Source of the DNA: Paraspadella gotoi
Lineage: Eukaryota; Chaetognatha
Length of the DNA stretch: 64,000 nt
Assembly: GCA_051294375.1 (NCBI GenBank)
Contig: JBJCIZ010000744.1
Location: 1,168,262-1,232,261 of the forward strand
Reading direction: 5' to 3'
Positions 12,564-27,295 of this stretch are shown here, piece after piece. Each line of letters begins with the position of its first letter. Within the stretch, counting starts at the first letter, position 1. The notes beneath the pieces are model-generated. The model saw nothing but the letters and a program-made list of their open reading frames with translations, was not told the origin of the DNA and did no database searches. A program made the position numbers and the translations under genes.

Positions 12564-13435
12564 CTGAAGGGTCTTCGACGTCGTCGTCGTCGCCGACGCT
12601 GAGGCCACCGAGGATGGATTGGCATGGATTGGCTGCAAACGAAAGGAGGGGGAGCATGCCGGGCATGGTCGTTAAAGCTGGGTAGCAAGGCTGTATGAAA
12701 TTTTATGCTGTCCACCTTACCATCGAAGGAAATGGACCAGTGTTACTATGGATTCAATGTGGGGTAGGGAGAACATGTAATTTGGTGGCACATATCACGC
12801 CACAATGCCTGCGAGTTTCAGCAGCAACTACGGCGGCGAGGGTAGCACATGCTATTTTCAAATCAAAGGAGACGGGTTCGGGCCTAGCTTATTCAATATA
12901 TACATTTACACTAATTATACACTGTTGCAAAATCTTGAAAATAAATGGTTTTGTGCCCTGAAACTTCATAACGTTAAATATTGCTATCAACGCAAGCAAC
13001 TTTTCTGTTTATCTTAAATGAAAAGAAAGAAAATAAAGAAAATAATCATCTTTAAAATGCCGTTTTTAAAATTGATCCCCGAAAATAAATCCGAACAAAT
13101 ACTAATTTCCAAATAATAAAAAGCAAAATTGTCATTATCAATTAATTAATTAATCTACACTCAACCAACCAACCTTCGCTGACTTGGACCCTGCAAGCCG
13201 GACACTGAGCGTTCCTCTCCAGCCAAACGTCCATGCAATGCTTGCAAAAGGCGTGACGGTTCGAGCAAATCACCGGGTCCTTCACCTTCGACAAGCAAAT
13301 CTGACAAGAGATGGGCAGCGTGAAGACGAGCGAGGGTTGTTGCTTGGTCGTCCGCTTGGGACAGGAAGGCCTGGTGGGGGATCCGCGAGGTTCCACGGCG
13401 TCGGAGACTAATTGATTTAAACGATCTTCGTCCAT
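10534..13435 (-). CDS. OBI1: OBI1 (RNF219) RING E3 ubiquitin ligase, four exons
   Basis: OBI1 is the ORC-associated ubiquitin ligase that multi-mono-ubiquitinates ORC3/ORC5 and selects replication origins in the nucleus. Exons are 13435-13174, 12632-12220, 11445-11237 and 11161-10534. Phases agree across all three introns and give 503 residues, shorter than the 726 of the human protein. The N-terminal C3HC4 RING has ligands C44, C47, C57, H61, C64, C67, C78 and C81 within LPISCQICLSKVKDPVIC. The conserved coiled-coil blocks RARLELLFNEYEEEI, ETYQSVLKDMDALKREN and RSPAKMGRYATVAMETEV follow in the vertebrate order. The last exon is Ser/Arg-rich and poorly conserved, apart from a DDPF-type segment. 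The start ATG is the first in frame after an AT-rich leader. The assignment rests on RING plus coiled-coil co-linearity; the C-terminus is least certain. Confidence 0.88.
11875..12172. mobile_element. 298-bp MITE with 44-bp perfect terminal inverted repeats
   Basis: The left end (11875-11918, beginning atgaaattggtacaacc) is the exact reverse complement of the right end (12129-12172). No coding capacity is visible, so it is a non-autonomous DNA-transposon type. It sits inside the second OBI1 intron. The right-hand 100 bp (ggaggccc..., agatagctta, ttaaatgaat) is related to sequence at 44390-44492 and more weakly to 45190-45280, so this is a family. Confidence 0.85.
12633..13173 (-). other. First OBI1 intron, no other feature seen
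   Basis: The donor is AAG|GTTGGT and the acceptor TTTGCAG|CC. Short frames on the plus strand in this interval show no recognisable domain. Confidence 0.7.
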
Positions 13436-13979
13436 CTTGTTTTTTTTTGTTTAGTTTTGAATCATTAACTTTAATAAAAAATCGAACAATTGTAAAAACA
13501 AATGCCGAGAAACGGGAATAAAACAATCGGGCGGTGGAGAGAGGGAAAAGGAATCTTATAAATTTATATAATTAGCAGTAGGAACTCGCGGCCAATCAAA
13601 CAACACTATATAGTATATATATTATATATAGTATATACTTCAAACGATAAACAAAGCGTCGATCGAGTTAAGAGCAAAGAAGCCAGAAAGGGGTAAAGAG
13701 GCCAACGGATCTTTCCGCTAAACCCGCGCAAAAAATGTTAAAATTAGCCGCGCGCAACCGTTTCATAAGATTCGGTATATCAATTAAAAAAAAAAAAAAC
13801 CCAAACGAAAACTACATTGTTTAAACTGTATTGTTTAAAAGTTAACCATAGTCATAGAGACAGAATAAACGGCTCGCAAAACTTTTAAGGTAAGGTGTCA
13901 CATTCCAATCAGGTAAGGCTCCTTGCCGAACTTCCTCTTCCATCCAGTATGACCACTGACTAGTGACCCCTCCACAGAC

Positions 13980-15259
13980 TCAAAGATCCTTCCAATAATT
14001 AGGATTCATGGACATCCTTCGCTGAAAATTCTCGAACCACTTTTGCACGACCCTGAGTTCGACGAGCGGCTCCGCAGAACCGGGCGTCAAGGCTGCCGGC
14101 GCCACGGCGAAGGAAGAGGCGTAGTTGAAGAGATTTCGGCACATCTTGGCGGCGAATTCGGCGAAAGAGTCCAACGTCGGCGCGGTGGCGCTGGACGCCG
14201 GCGTCTGCTGCGCCATCTCCGTCAGAGGCTCCACCGAGACGCCGATCTGAGCCAAGCCCGGCGCCGGAGCGGTCAGCTGACCGAGTCCGCCCAGAGAGGA
14301 GAGTTTAGCTGTTTGAGCGAGATTGGAAATCTTGAAGATGGCGCTGGGTTTTTGATTGGAGAGATGACCGAGGAGGACCCAGGTTAAACCTTTTTTTTTG
14401 GGGGGGGGGATAAATTAATAATAAGAAAATTAAAAAAAAAGCAGGTCAAAACCCACAACAGCCTGTCCAGAATCAGATGTAAAGAAGATAGCTTTTGCAG
14501 TTAATAAACGGATAAAAATTGTATACGTTAAACAACCTTCGCGACGAACTACAAAATAGTTGATGACAAGCGATAAACCTCATTTAATCTAATTTGCATA
14601 TTGAAAAATCCTGCGCGTCTACTCTTAAATACATTTTTTTTCCTTCGATTGTTTCACAAATAATTATGAATCAACGGCTCTCCAGTCTCCACTGGAGTCT
14701 CCAGTGATTTCAATGCAAAGAACTGGCGATTCGCTCAGGTCACCAAAGCAGTTGGTAAACTTGGACACAAAATTTGTTTGGCTCAACGCACCACACCTTA
14801 AACGATCGATCCCGGCGGTTGTCCCGCTTCTTTAGCTAAGAGTGCTTGTATAATTGTATAATGTATATTGTATAAACACAGGAGACGACCAACATATGGG
14901 TCGGGTCGCAAGGGTAAAATTTTACTTTCGCCGCCTGGGATTTTACTAAAAAAAAAGATAGTGAAAACTATTTCCTAACTACTCTAACCTTAATCCACCC
15001 GAACTACCTTTAACCCTTACCCCCAGTCGGCGAAAGTATCCCCAGGTTCCCTTCCCTATTCACTACCCTGAGAAGGATCGGACCCCGGCGTCCCCAAGTA
15101 GACGGAACCGCCGTGAGCCTCGGGAAACGCCATCTCTCCCGTCATAAAGATGACGACGTGATTCGCCCCGGCGATGTCGACGTCGAAGACCAGCTGCGTC
15201 GGCGATATTTGCCGACTCTGTGTGTTGACGACGCGGCCCGCTAAGATCACCCCAAACAT
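13980..15259 (-). CDS. HIKESHI: Hikeshi family Hsp70 nuclear import carrier, two exons
   Basis: Hikeshi binds ATP-loaded Hsp70 and carries it through FG-nucleoporins into the nucleus during heat stress. Exons are 15259-15067 and 14389-13980, joined in phase 1, giving 200 residues against 197 in human. The start MFGVILAGRVV matches the family N-terminus. The N-terminal domain shows NHVVIFMTGEMAFPEAHGGSVYLG. The C-terminal part shows QKPSAIFKISNLA, AQIGVSVEPL, NLFNYASSFAV and the terminal WFENFQRRM...YWKDL. The intron position falls just before the WVLLGHL strand. No indels are needed. The neighbouring OBI1 start lies only 545 bp downstream on the same strand. Confidence 0.95.
14923..15038. mobile_element. 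116-bp inverted-repeat element in the HIKESHI intron
   Basis: The left end TACTTTCGCCGCCTGGG and the right end, read on the other strand as TACTTTCGCCGACTGGG, match at 16 of 17 positions. The right half, reverse-complemented, resembles sequence starting at 49179 (tactttcgccgaccgggg followed by ttaggg-like bases), so at least two members occur in the window. It is too short to code. Confidence 0.65.
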
Positions 15260-16778
15260 GGCGACGAGGATTTCGGTGAGAGAAGGTAGGTATCACAAGG
15301 TCGGGATCCTTATCGTTTCGTATGTAATGTTGACACTGGCTTGAAGCTTGGGCAGTTAAGACAAAGCAATTTTGGGACAAGCATGTATTTCAAAATTAAA
15401 TTCATAAAACGTTTGAAATACGTCAAGATGAAGTTCTTTCAGTTTCGTAAGAACTGTAAATTGTCCGGTTTCTAAAATTTTCTGCCTAATTGACTTTAGA
15501 TTTGAGAAACTTCAGGAAAGCTAAACTCTAATAACCAGTTTACCCTATGTGTCCCGATTGGCGAAACAGAGTATATTCGAGAAGCAAAGCCGCCATTTTT
15601 CTTGATGTCAAACCAAAGTTAAAACTCGAAATCTTTTCTTTTCAACGTTTTTTTTCCCTTCAATTCGCAATGCGGAACACCTTTGGTAGGAAAATAAACA
15701 TTCTAAGCAAGTAATGTAATATATATATATATATATTGTGTCGTGAAAAAAAGAAAAAGAAAGAAGGCATTGACATTCCTTGACGCCTACAACGATCGAG
15801 ATTAGGATCTAAATTTTATATTCGATTCTCGGTGGAGACGAATATTTTCTAAGCGACGAAACAGTTTCAGATAAACAACAAACGCCTCTAGAGCTAACAA
15901 GGTTGTATTGTTTAGTTTATATTCCGTGGTTCTTTCACCAACGAAAACAATATAAGCAGAAAAGATAAATGCAGCGAGCGGGCGGAATTGAGTTGGTAAC
16001 CAGTGTTTCGCGAATGGAATATATATATATTCATTTGTTTGGAAAGCACAGCAGCATTAAAAAGGACGACGCGTAAAATTTGATACTAATGACTACAACG
16101 TGAATCCGCGGCGAAGCTCATTACAGGGTAAAGGAAAGAACGAGGCGAGGTAAGGCAAAGAAAGAATCCGGGTAAGTTGACTCGTAAGGCAAAGACGGAG
16201 TAAAAAAAAAGCGAAGAGAAGGTAAGCAAAGGTAAAAGCAACTTAAAAATATAAAGCAAAATAAATGGCGAGGAAGAAAGTAAAGGGAAGATGAGTTAAG
16301 GCAAGAAAAGCACCGATTTTAGAAAGTTGACTAAATAAAAGTTACAAACCAAAAAATGTCAAGAGTAAGAACGTTACTGGCACAAAGTTCGTCCTAGTAA
16401 AAAGCTCTACATTTCTATTTTCTAAATTCCCAAAGTTTTTTTTCTTTTCGAAAGAGCGAAAGAGCTACAAACGAAACGGGCATCCAACTACCTATAAATG
16501 ACGCGCCCTTTCGTCACTTTTAAATTTAAAACGTCACAATTATTAAAAAAAAAAAAAAAAAAAACCAAAACGACTACATTACTTTCGGGCAGTTTTCCAT
16601 TACAATCACAATAAAAATTACCTAAAAACGAGAACGGATGTCGAAATATAAAAAAAAAATATATGCTATTTACTTAAGTTCTCCTCTTTCCCCCCCCGAC
16701 CCCAAAAAATTCTTTGGCAGCGGAATCTTTCGAAGTAAACGACGCAACGCCCACTTCCTTCCACCCCCTTTCAATCCT
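15260..16778. other. Intergenic, AT-rich, no gene recognised
   Basis: Contains (AT)n at 15720-15737 and 16020-16030, poly-A near 16545, and AAGG-rich sequence at 16130-16300. This is the upstream flank of HIKESHI and the downstream flank of glutamine synthetase. No TATA box or promoter can be named with confidence. Confidence 0.6.
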
Positions 16779-16841
16779 CCAACTTGATCGGCTTCTCGTC
16801 AGTCTCGTCCAGACAGACAAACGACGCCACGCCCACTTCCT

Positions 16842-20615
<3,774 letters not shown>

Positions 20616-21188
20616 TTTAGCGAGTAGGATTTATTCAGCGAGAGAACTCGATTTAGCGAGAGAATCCAATTTAGCGAGCATCGATAAAAACAAATTCGAG
20701 AAGCGTGTTTTGGATTTAGCGGAGAGGTTACGTAGGATGTTGAAATACTTTATTTCTTTTAACTAAAAAAAAAAAACCTGTTGTTTTCGAGATAAAGGAT
20801 GACGTTCCTATTTTCATTCAACGTTTTTTTTAAAGCGACACGAGTTTCCGTTTCCGTTCTCTGATTCGTCGAAACGGTTCGACCAATCGGAGAAAAGTAG
20901 AACGGGATGACGTCACGACGGTCAAAATGACATCGGGAACCAAAACAGAATTGCGTGTCGCGATAAAAAAACGGAATAAACAATTTAAAACGTAGCGATA
21001 ACAAAGATAAACATTGAAACTAGAAATAGAAACTAAATTTGATATCGGAAATAAAACGACTCTAGAAAAAAACATAACAGTAACAATATTAACTATTAAA
21101 TAAGTAGCCATAACGCTAAGTCCGTTTCGACGAAGCCACGATGCAGTTTCTTTCAAGATTTGTTTTTTTTTTTTAAACAAGTCCCGCT
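20616..21188. other. 574-bp spacer between glutamine synthetase and TRMT1
   Basis: Holds the presumed glutamine synthetase leader and promoter and the TRMT1 3' flank. Repeats of a tttagcgaga motif lie at 20615-20690, and A/T tracts flank a GC-richer block at 20840-20960. No additional gene is seen. Confidence 0.55.
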
Positions 21189-24100
21189 TCATAAGTCGTG
21201 ACTGCTTCCCGTAGATTCGACGCTTGCCGCTCCAGTGTCCATAACATTTGCAGCAACATCGCTCACCGCTGTAGCAACAGCAGCGCCGCCATCTTCAGCC
21301 GATTCGCCCCCGCTTCGATGCGAATAGACGCAGTCTTCGCCAAAGCGACAATCGCCGGCGGCGAATCTTTTGCACGCGAACTTTTTGAGATTCGCTTGAG
21401 AATTCGGGTCAGCCTAAAAAATTACAATTTACATTTAAATTTTCAAAAAAATGTAAACAAATTTAAACAAGCTATAATAGAGAGATACATAGCCTATGAT
21501 GGAATACACGGCAAAGACTGCAAATATTACACCTCTTATCATATTGACAAAAAAAAACGGCAATTTTTGTTGACGATATTTACCGCACTATTACAATATT
21601 AAATGTAGTAATCAAGGCTGCATTATCCCATCGATCACCTTTCGCTTCTTATTCTTCTTTTTCATCTCCGACTTCTCTCCGTGCTCGTTGGTGCCGGGTC
21701 TGGCACGAGGCTTGGGTCCCCAGTTCGAGGCCGGGTTGAGGGGGAAGCGTTTAAGGCCTTGGATCTGAGGCGAAGAGGGGGAATAAATTGAAGACACGTT
21801 AGGTTAATCACTCCAATCACTCGTAAATGATGATGAGAACGATAATCACTTTCACCAATAGCGTTTTCACCATCAACTGATGAACGGATGGTCAACTGAT
21901 CTGACCAGTGACCAGTGACCACAAACAAGCGACACGTTTACTGCTTCGCGTCAACCATCTTTCCCAGGCCGAGGTATTTTAACACAATCCCTCACTGTCA
22001 AAAGTTTTCTCGCTTCGTCTTTTAACATTTCACAACTAAAACTAACAATTAATATTAATTGATCAATTAATTAATATTTTAAATCTAATTCTTCGCCGGT
22101 AAAAATCTCCAGTTGACCGACCTGCGAGGGCGACGTGGCGTCGGGATGAAGAGCGAAGTCGATCGTCGACGATGGTTCCACGGATAAAATCCTTTGAGCG
22201 ACGGAACCTTCGGTCAGACGACGGGGATTCACGGGGGAATCTGAATAAAGATATAATAAATATTAATTCATAGATAAAGTTCTTCCATCTTATTTGCATA
22301 TTGTATTAATTAAGAAAGATTATTTGTATACATGGAAACTGTAGGAAAAATTTCTTTATTTCTGGGATAGGATGCGCAAACAACCTTATTCTCCCAAATA
22401 TACCTCCAAATATTCAAATAATACATATCATATACATCATGTATCATTTAGTATGTAATCCGATTTATTCTATTTCTTCATTAGGTAAAACGGCATGATC
22501 CACCGACTTCGTCACGATCGCTGTCGACATGTCACCTTCGACCGAAACATTTCAACTCTCTTAGGAACCTTTAAACCAAAACACATTTTAACCTTCTAAC
22601 TGTTAACTTAAATTCCATCTCACCTTTGACCCAAAATCACTATCATCTATGACCCAAAACCCCTATCTCACCTTTGACCCAAACCCTCATGAGGTCCCAG
22701 AGAAAGCGAGCGTCGGCGTCGGTCTTGATAGAAGACTCGGCGGCGTGAGAGAGGGATACTCTGAATCCGGCGTTAAGTAAAGCCGAACGGAACTTGGCCG
22801 CCGGAGGGGTGAAGCAGTGGAGGGCGCCGCAGATGCCTGAGGGGGGGGTGATGGGGGGAAATGAAGGGAGGATTGGGGGTAAATCGGGGGGAGGGTGGGG
22901 GAAGAAACAAGGTAAGAGGGAGAAATGGCTTAGAATGAAAGGGGAGAAACGGTGATGAACTTGATCGGAAATAAAGATGATGTACATTTGTACGGACTAA
23001 AAAGATCAACTAAAAGCTTCGATGAAATCCCCAACCAGTTTGATTTACGGTTTTAAAATAAAGTGCGCCTCATATCGGGGCCCATTCCTGTATTCTATAA
23101 TACTATAATACTATATACTCGCAACAAACGGCACAGTCAGACATCACAACCGGAACCCTGAATGTCTCCACTCCCGTCCTCACCCTCGTCCAAGACGTAA
23201 TAGAGAGGGACATCCTCCAACTCTTCCTCCACGAGCGTCAACATCCCCACGATTCGATCCTCGGTCTTCAGCGTCGGCGTCGACGGTGACGTCGCCAGTT
23301 CCTTCGCCTGAAAAAAAAAGAAAAAAGACGGGGGTTCATCACGTCGACATTCTGGGGGTCAGAATGTTATTTTAATGGTCAGGCAGTCATTCTGAGGGAT
23401 TAGGTCTTCATTTTGGGGGGGGGGGAATTCAGGTCGTTATTTTAAGGTCGGGTCGTAATTTAGGAGGTCAGACTGCCATTTTAGGGGTCATGTCGTCGTT
23501 TTGCGGGTCAAATAAGACCGTCGATATTAGTCAAACTCACCCTGGCGACGAAGGCAAGGTCGTGGAGAGGATCTGACCAGACTGGGCCGCCGATGTGAAC
23601 ACGGTGACCGCAATGTTCGCACTGGAAGAGATGAAAGGTTGGATTTAATACCAGTGGAAGATCCTCTCCTTCAAATGAATCATTTGCGGAGACAGTGCAT
23701 CAAAAAAATTTTTGATAAATTTTCAATAATCTTAACATAATATAATACAATCTTTATCTCGTCTTAATCCATGCCATATATACGTATTATTAATATACGT
23801 CGAAGCATAAAAGAGAGACATTTCAAGGCTTGGTGGCCCGACTCGTCATTTTTAACCGATTCAAAATTTTTTAGTATAAAAAATGACAGAACAATTATCT
23901 AAATTTCTGGATAAATGAAGTAAAAGACTGCCGCAATATGCAAACTGAATTAAGAGAACGAACGTATTTCGAATAATAATTTAAGAATAACTACCTTATC
24001 CGAGGCGCCGGCGAAAAGAGGCGACGAAAGATATTTGACGCTATTTCCGTTTCGTTCGACGAGACCGAGTGGCTGAAGACGGTGGGAGCCGCAGCCACTG

Positions 24101-26904
24101 GAGGAGAAGAAAGAACGGGAATGAATTAATTAAAGAATGAAATAACCCGTGAATTACCTAAAGGATTTAACTACGCACGTGACAGGAGGCGTCACTGAGG
24201 ATCGGAATTCCTCCAAAGCCAACAGTGAGATGCCCCATCCCAATGGGCCTCAGGGGGAAACCCGGCTGTTGCCATAACGGTTCAGTGAATGAATGACTCA
24301 TAATTTTCTATAAATATAAAACATAGAATCACCTGCAGTTGAAAATCATAGCGGATTTGGTGTAGGCGAGTTTCGCTTGAGCTTGTCCCACGTGGACTCT
24401 GAAAAAAAAAGGAGAAATTGCGTTTATACAAACATTAAATCATAATTAAATTAAGGTGTTTTTTTTTAAGAGGAATTTAAATTAAATTGATTTTTTTTAA
24501 ATTCGAACGATTAAAAAAAATGTCAATTTCAATTAACTTTTCGATACACGATTTTTTTTCGTTCAACGGTCGAAATTTCGGATTTTTTTTTTTTTTTTTG
24601 GAACACGTGATCATTCTTCGATCGATGACGCGATGATCCATTCACCTGACGAAGACCCGGATGTAAAAGTCGATGGAGAGAGAGAGGAGAGGCCGGATGT
24701 ACTTGGAATGCCGGGAGGCGTGGGAGGAGAGGGAGTGGAGGACAACGCGGATGGCCTGTTCGTGGCAGAACTTGGCGCGGAGGGAGATGGAGCTATGAGG
24801 AGGGGAAGAGAGAGAGTGGGAGAGAGTGAGAGAGAGTGAAAGAGAGAGAAAGAGTTTGGAAGAATTGGGAGTGGAGAAAAACCCCGAGTAAAAGTTTATA
24901 ATTTGACTCATTCGCTCATCTTCATCCACCCAACTGAAACGTAGCCTATATTAGACGAGCGACTCACTAAACTAAAACTCACCCATATTTGGTGAAACAT
25001 GTCTCGGGCGTTTGTCCGCACAGGACGGCGGCGTCCGTGCAAGTCACGCACAAGAGTCCGCCGTCTTCGATGGCCTGGAAAGAAGGGTAAGTTCGGATAA
25101 GTTTCCAAATGGTAAACAAAGTCAAGTTGTAGATAATGAAAGATTTAAAAATTTGTTTACAAAGGAAAAAGGGATTAATACAAATTAATGCGTACCGACA
25201 GATCGTTTAAATTAAATAGAATATGAACTAATGTTTTATTAAACGAGTGAGAAATGAGAGAAGCATCGGGCTAAAACCTCACCTGCACAGCAGAGTCCAA
25301 AAAAGGAGCGGCCGTTCCGTAAGGATCGAGATCGATCGTTTGAAAAACTTCGTCCTCATTTTCGACGTCGTCGTCATCCCTAATTTCAACGTATTCCTCG
25401 TCGTCGATGTCATCCTCCCTCTCTCCATTTTTCCTCCTCCTCTTCTCCTTCCCTTCCTCCTCCTCCATGCTCCTCTTCCTCCCCTTCTTCCTCCCTCTAG
25501 CGGCCGCCATCATGAGCGAGACTGCGTCGTCGCAGGTCGTCTTCATCGTCGTCGTCGTCTCGTTTAGTTCCGCGTTTCGCCGCATGAGACGAACGGCGCT
25601 GGGGTCGAGGTCGTTGGCAACGATGCGGAGGGGAGGAGGAAGAGGAGGAGAGGGAGGAGAAGGGCGGAGAAAGAGAGGAATCTCCAGGGAGAATCGGACG
25701 GAGCGAAGGCCGGTCGCGGCGAGGGCTTCCAGGATGCGGAAAGCTGAGGGGGGGGAGTTAAGAATTAATGGCAAAGAGGAAATTGAGGGCAAAGGAGTAA
25801 CTAAGAGAAGTAATAAACAAGGGCATAGGGTATTTAGGGTAAAAAATAAAACGAGCGCAAGGTAAAATTTAAGGCAATTGTGAATTTGTGGGGAAAAGAG
25901 GTAGAACTACTTGAATATTTTCGGGTGAAAGTGAGATTAAAGGCAGAGAAAGATTTAGAGCGAAGACGAGATTAGGGCAAAGGGGAATATATATATATAT
26001 ATATAGAGTAAAGGGAATGAAACAAAATATAGAGCAATGGGAACGAAAGTCAAGTGCAAAGGCGATATGAAACTAAACACGAAAAAAAAAATCATAGTAA
26101 TAATAATAACAACAATACCTCCATATTACAAAACCTACCTTTCTTTTCTCTTTTTCCTTTGGGTAATAATATTAACAACAATACCTCCATATTACAAAAC
26201 CTACCTTTCTTTTCTCTTTTTCCTTTCCTCAGCCACTTGATCTTCCTCCTCCTCATCTTCCCCAACTCCTCTCCTCCTCCTTCCTCCTCTTCCTCCCTCC
26301 ATTTGTTAGCGAAGGCGGCGATGACGACGATAGTCAAATCGCGGTTGAATTCTTGCACCGGATTGTAGAACACGTTGTTGCCCTGTTAACAACGGTTGTA
26401 TAATGTATATTGTAAAGTATAGTAGTGAATGTAATGTTTAGGCAATTATGTTTAACGCAGAAATAGAATTTGAAAGGGTAAACCACAGTTACTTTAATAA
26501 AGTAACGGTCATTACATTATATAAATCGAACTTTTATCCATTTTAATCAGGGCCGAATGAATTTAGCCTTTTAAGGACACGCAATTTCGTTAGTCGCCCT
26601 CTCGGTGATTATAACGTAAAACCATGATAAACTAATTATAAAAAACCTCGAACTCTATTTTTACAATACGCAAAATGGTTTTAGGTCCACTTTAACGATA
26701 ACAATTCCCTGCATTTTTATTCGGAATCATCTCTGTTTTTATCCTATACCCAAAGGAAATAGGACTGCATTCGACTTTACCAAAAACCTTTCCCTCCGGC
26801 TAATAGTCGCTTACCTTTGGAAACAAGACAGTGGCAGCTCCTTCTTTGACGATCGAATATTTATCGTCGTCGACCTCCATCTTTTCTTCTTTCGCTTCAC
26901 TCAT
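21189..26904 (-). CDS. TRMT1: tRNA (guanine26-N2)-dimethyltransferase TRMT1, thirteen exons
   Basis: Makes N2,N2-dimethylguanosine at position 26 of tRNAs, using SAM. Exons are 26904-26815, 26382-26205, 25743-25283, 25074-24983, 24792-24646, 24398-24333, 24097-23995, 23621-23541, 23307-23184, 22836-22672, 22240-22122, 21764-21639 and 21413-21189. All phases agree and total 658 residues (human 659). The SAM-binding motif is [14 protein letters not shown], then [16 protein letters not shown], the catalytic IDLDPYG, and [14 protein letters not shown] zinc-binding segment (CGSH...[15 protein letters not shown]), the [21 protein letters not shown] signature and a C-terminal CCCH finger ([19 protein letters not shown]) follow, as in animal TRMT1. 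A strongly charged KR/DE-rich insert (exon 3) separates motif II from the DPYG motif. Exon 2 has a 66-bp duplicated donor region. Confidence 0.96.
22616..22682 (-). repeat. Duplicated 5' splice-site segment after TRMT1 exon 10
   Basis: The 19-bp segment containing the exon end and donor (TTTGGGTCAAAG|GTGAGAT on the minus strand) occurs at 22664-22682 and again 48 bp downstream at 22616-22634. Use of the second donor would add an in-frame stop, so the exon-proximal site is taken as the real one. Confidence 0.6.
23345..23515 (+). repeat. Degenerate about 25-bp repeats (ggtcag...gtcattttnggg) in a TRMT1 intron
   Basis: At least seven imperfect units with the pattern GGTCA, then GTCRTT, then TTNGGGG. 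They lie between exons 8 and 9 and do not code. Confidence 0.55.
26108..26230 (-). repeat. 66-bp tandem duplication across the TRMT1 exon 2 donor
   Basis: The unit from aacaacaatacctcc to ctctttttccttt occurs twice with a period of exactly 66 bp. Both copies contain the exon end AAAGAAAG|GTAGG, giving donors that would place the exon border at 26205 or 26139. The extra 22 codons stay open, so either donor would keep the frame. Confidence 0.85.
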
Positions 26905-27295
26905 TTTTCAGTCTTTTTTCTTTGAAATTTAAATTTAATTTTTTTTTTCAACTGTAATAAAATAATAAATCGATAATTAACGATAACGTCGTAAACAATT
27001 TGAGACAAAATTATTGATTTCAATCAGAAAAAACGAAAGTAAAAGATACGAACGTGAACTGGGAATTGAGCCAAGAAAATGAAAGAAGATAAAACATCTA
27101 AGAAAAATAAATCAGTTGTTAACGTTATATTTATAAAAAAATTCCATTTCGGAATTTTAGACGACAGTAAAAAGGTTCGCCTTTAATTATAAACCCACAA
27201 ACACCATAGATTTTAGGTTCTAAACAATGCAATGGAATCTCCAAAAAAAGTTTTTTTTGGGGGGGGTCCAAATGATCCCAAATCGAAATCATTTC
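26905..27295. other. 391-bp spacer between TRMT1 and the ABCC4-like gene
   Basis: AT-rich, with homopolymer runs near 26940 and 27245. It must contain the TRMT1 promoter and the ABCC4-like 3' UTR. No specific signal is called. Confidence 0.5.
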
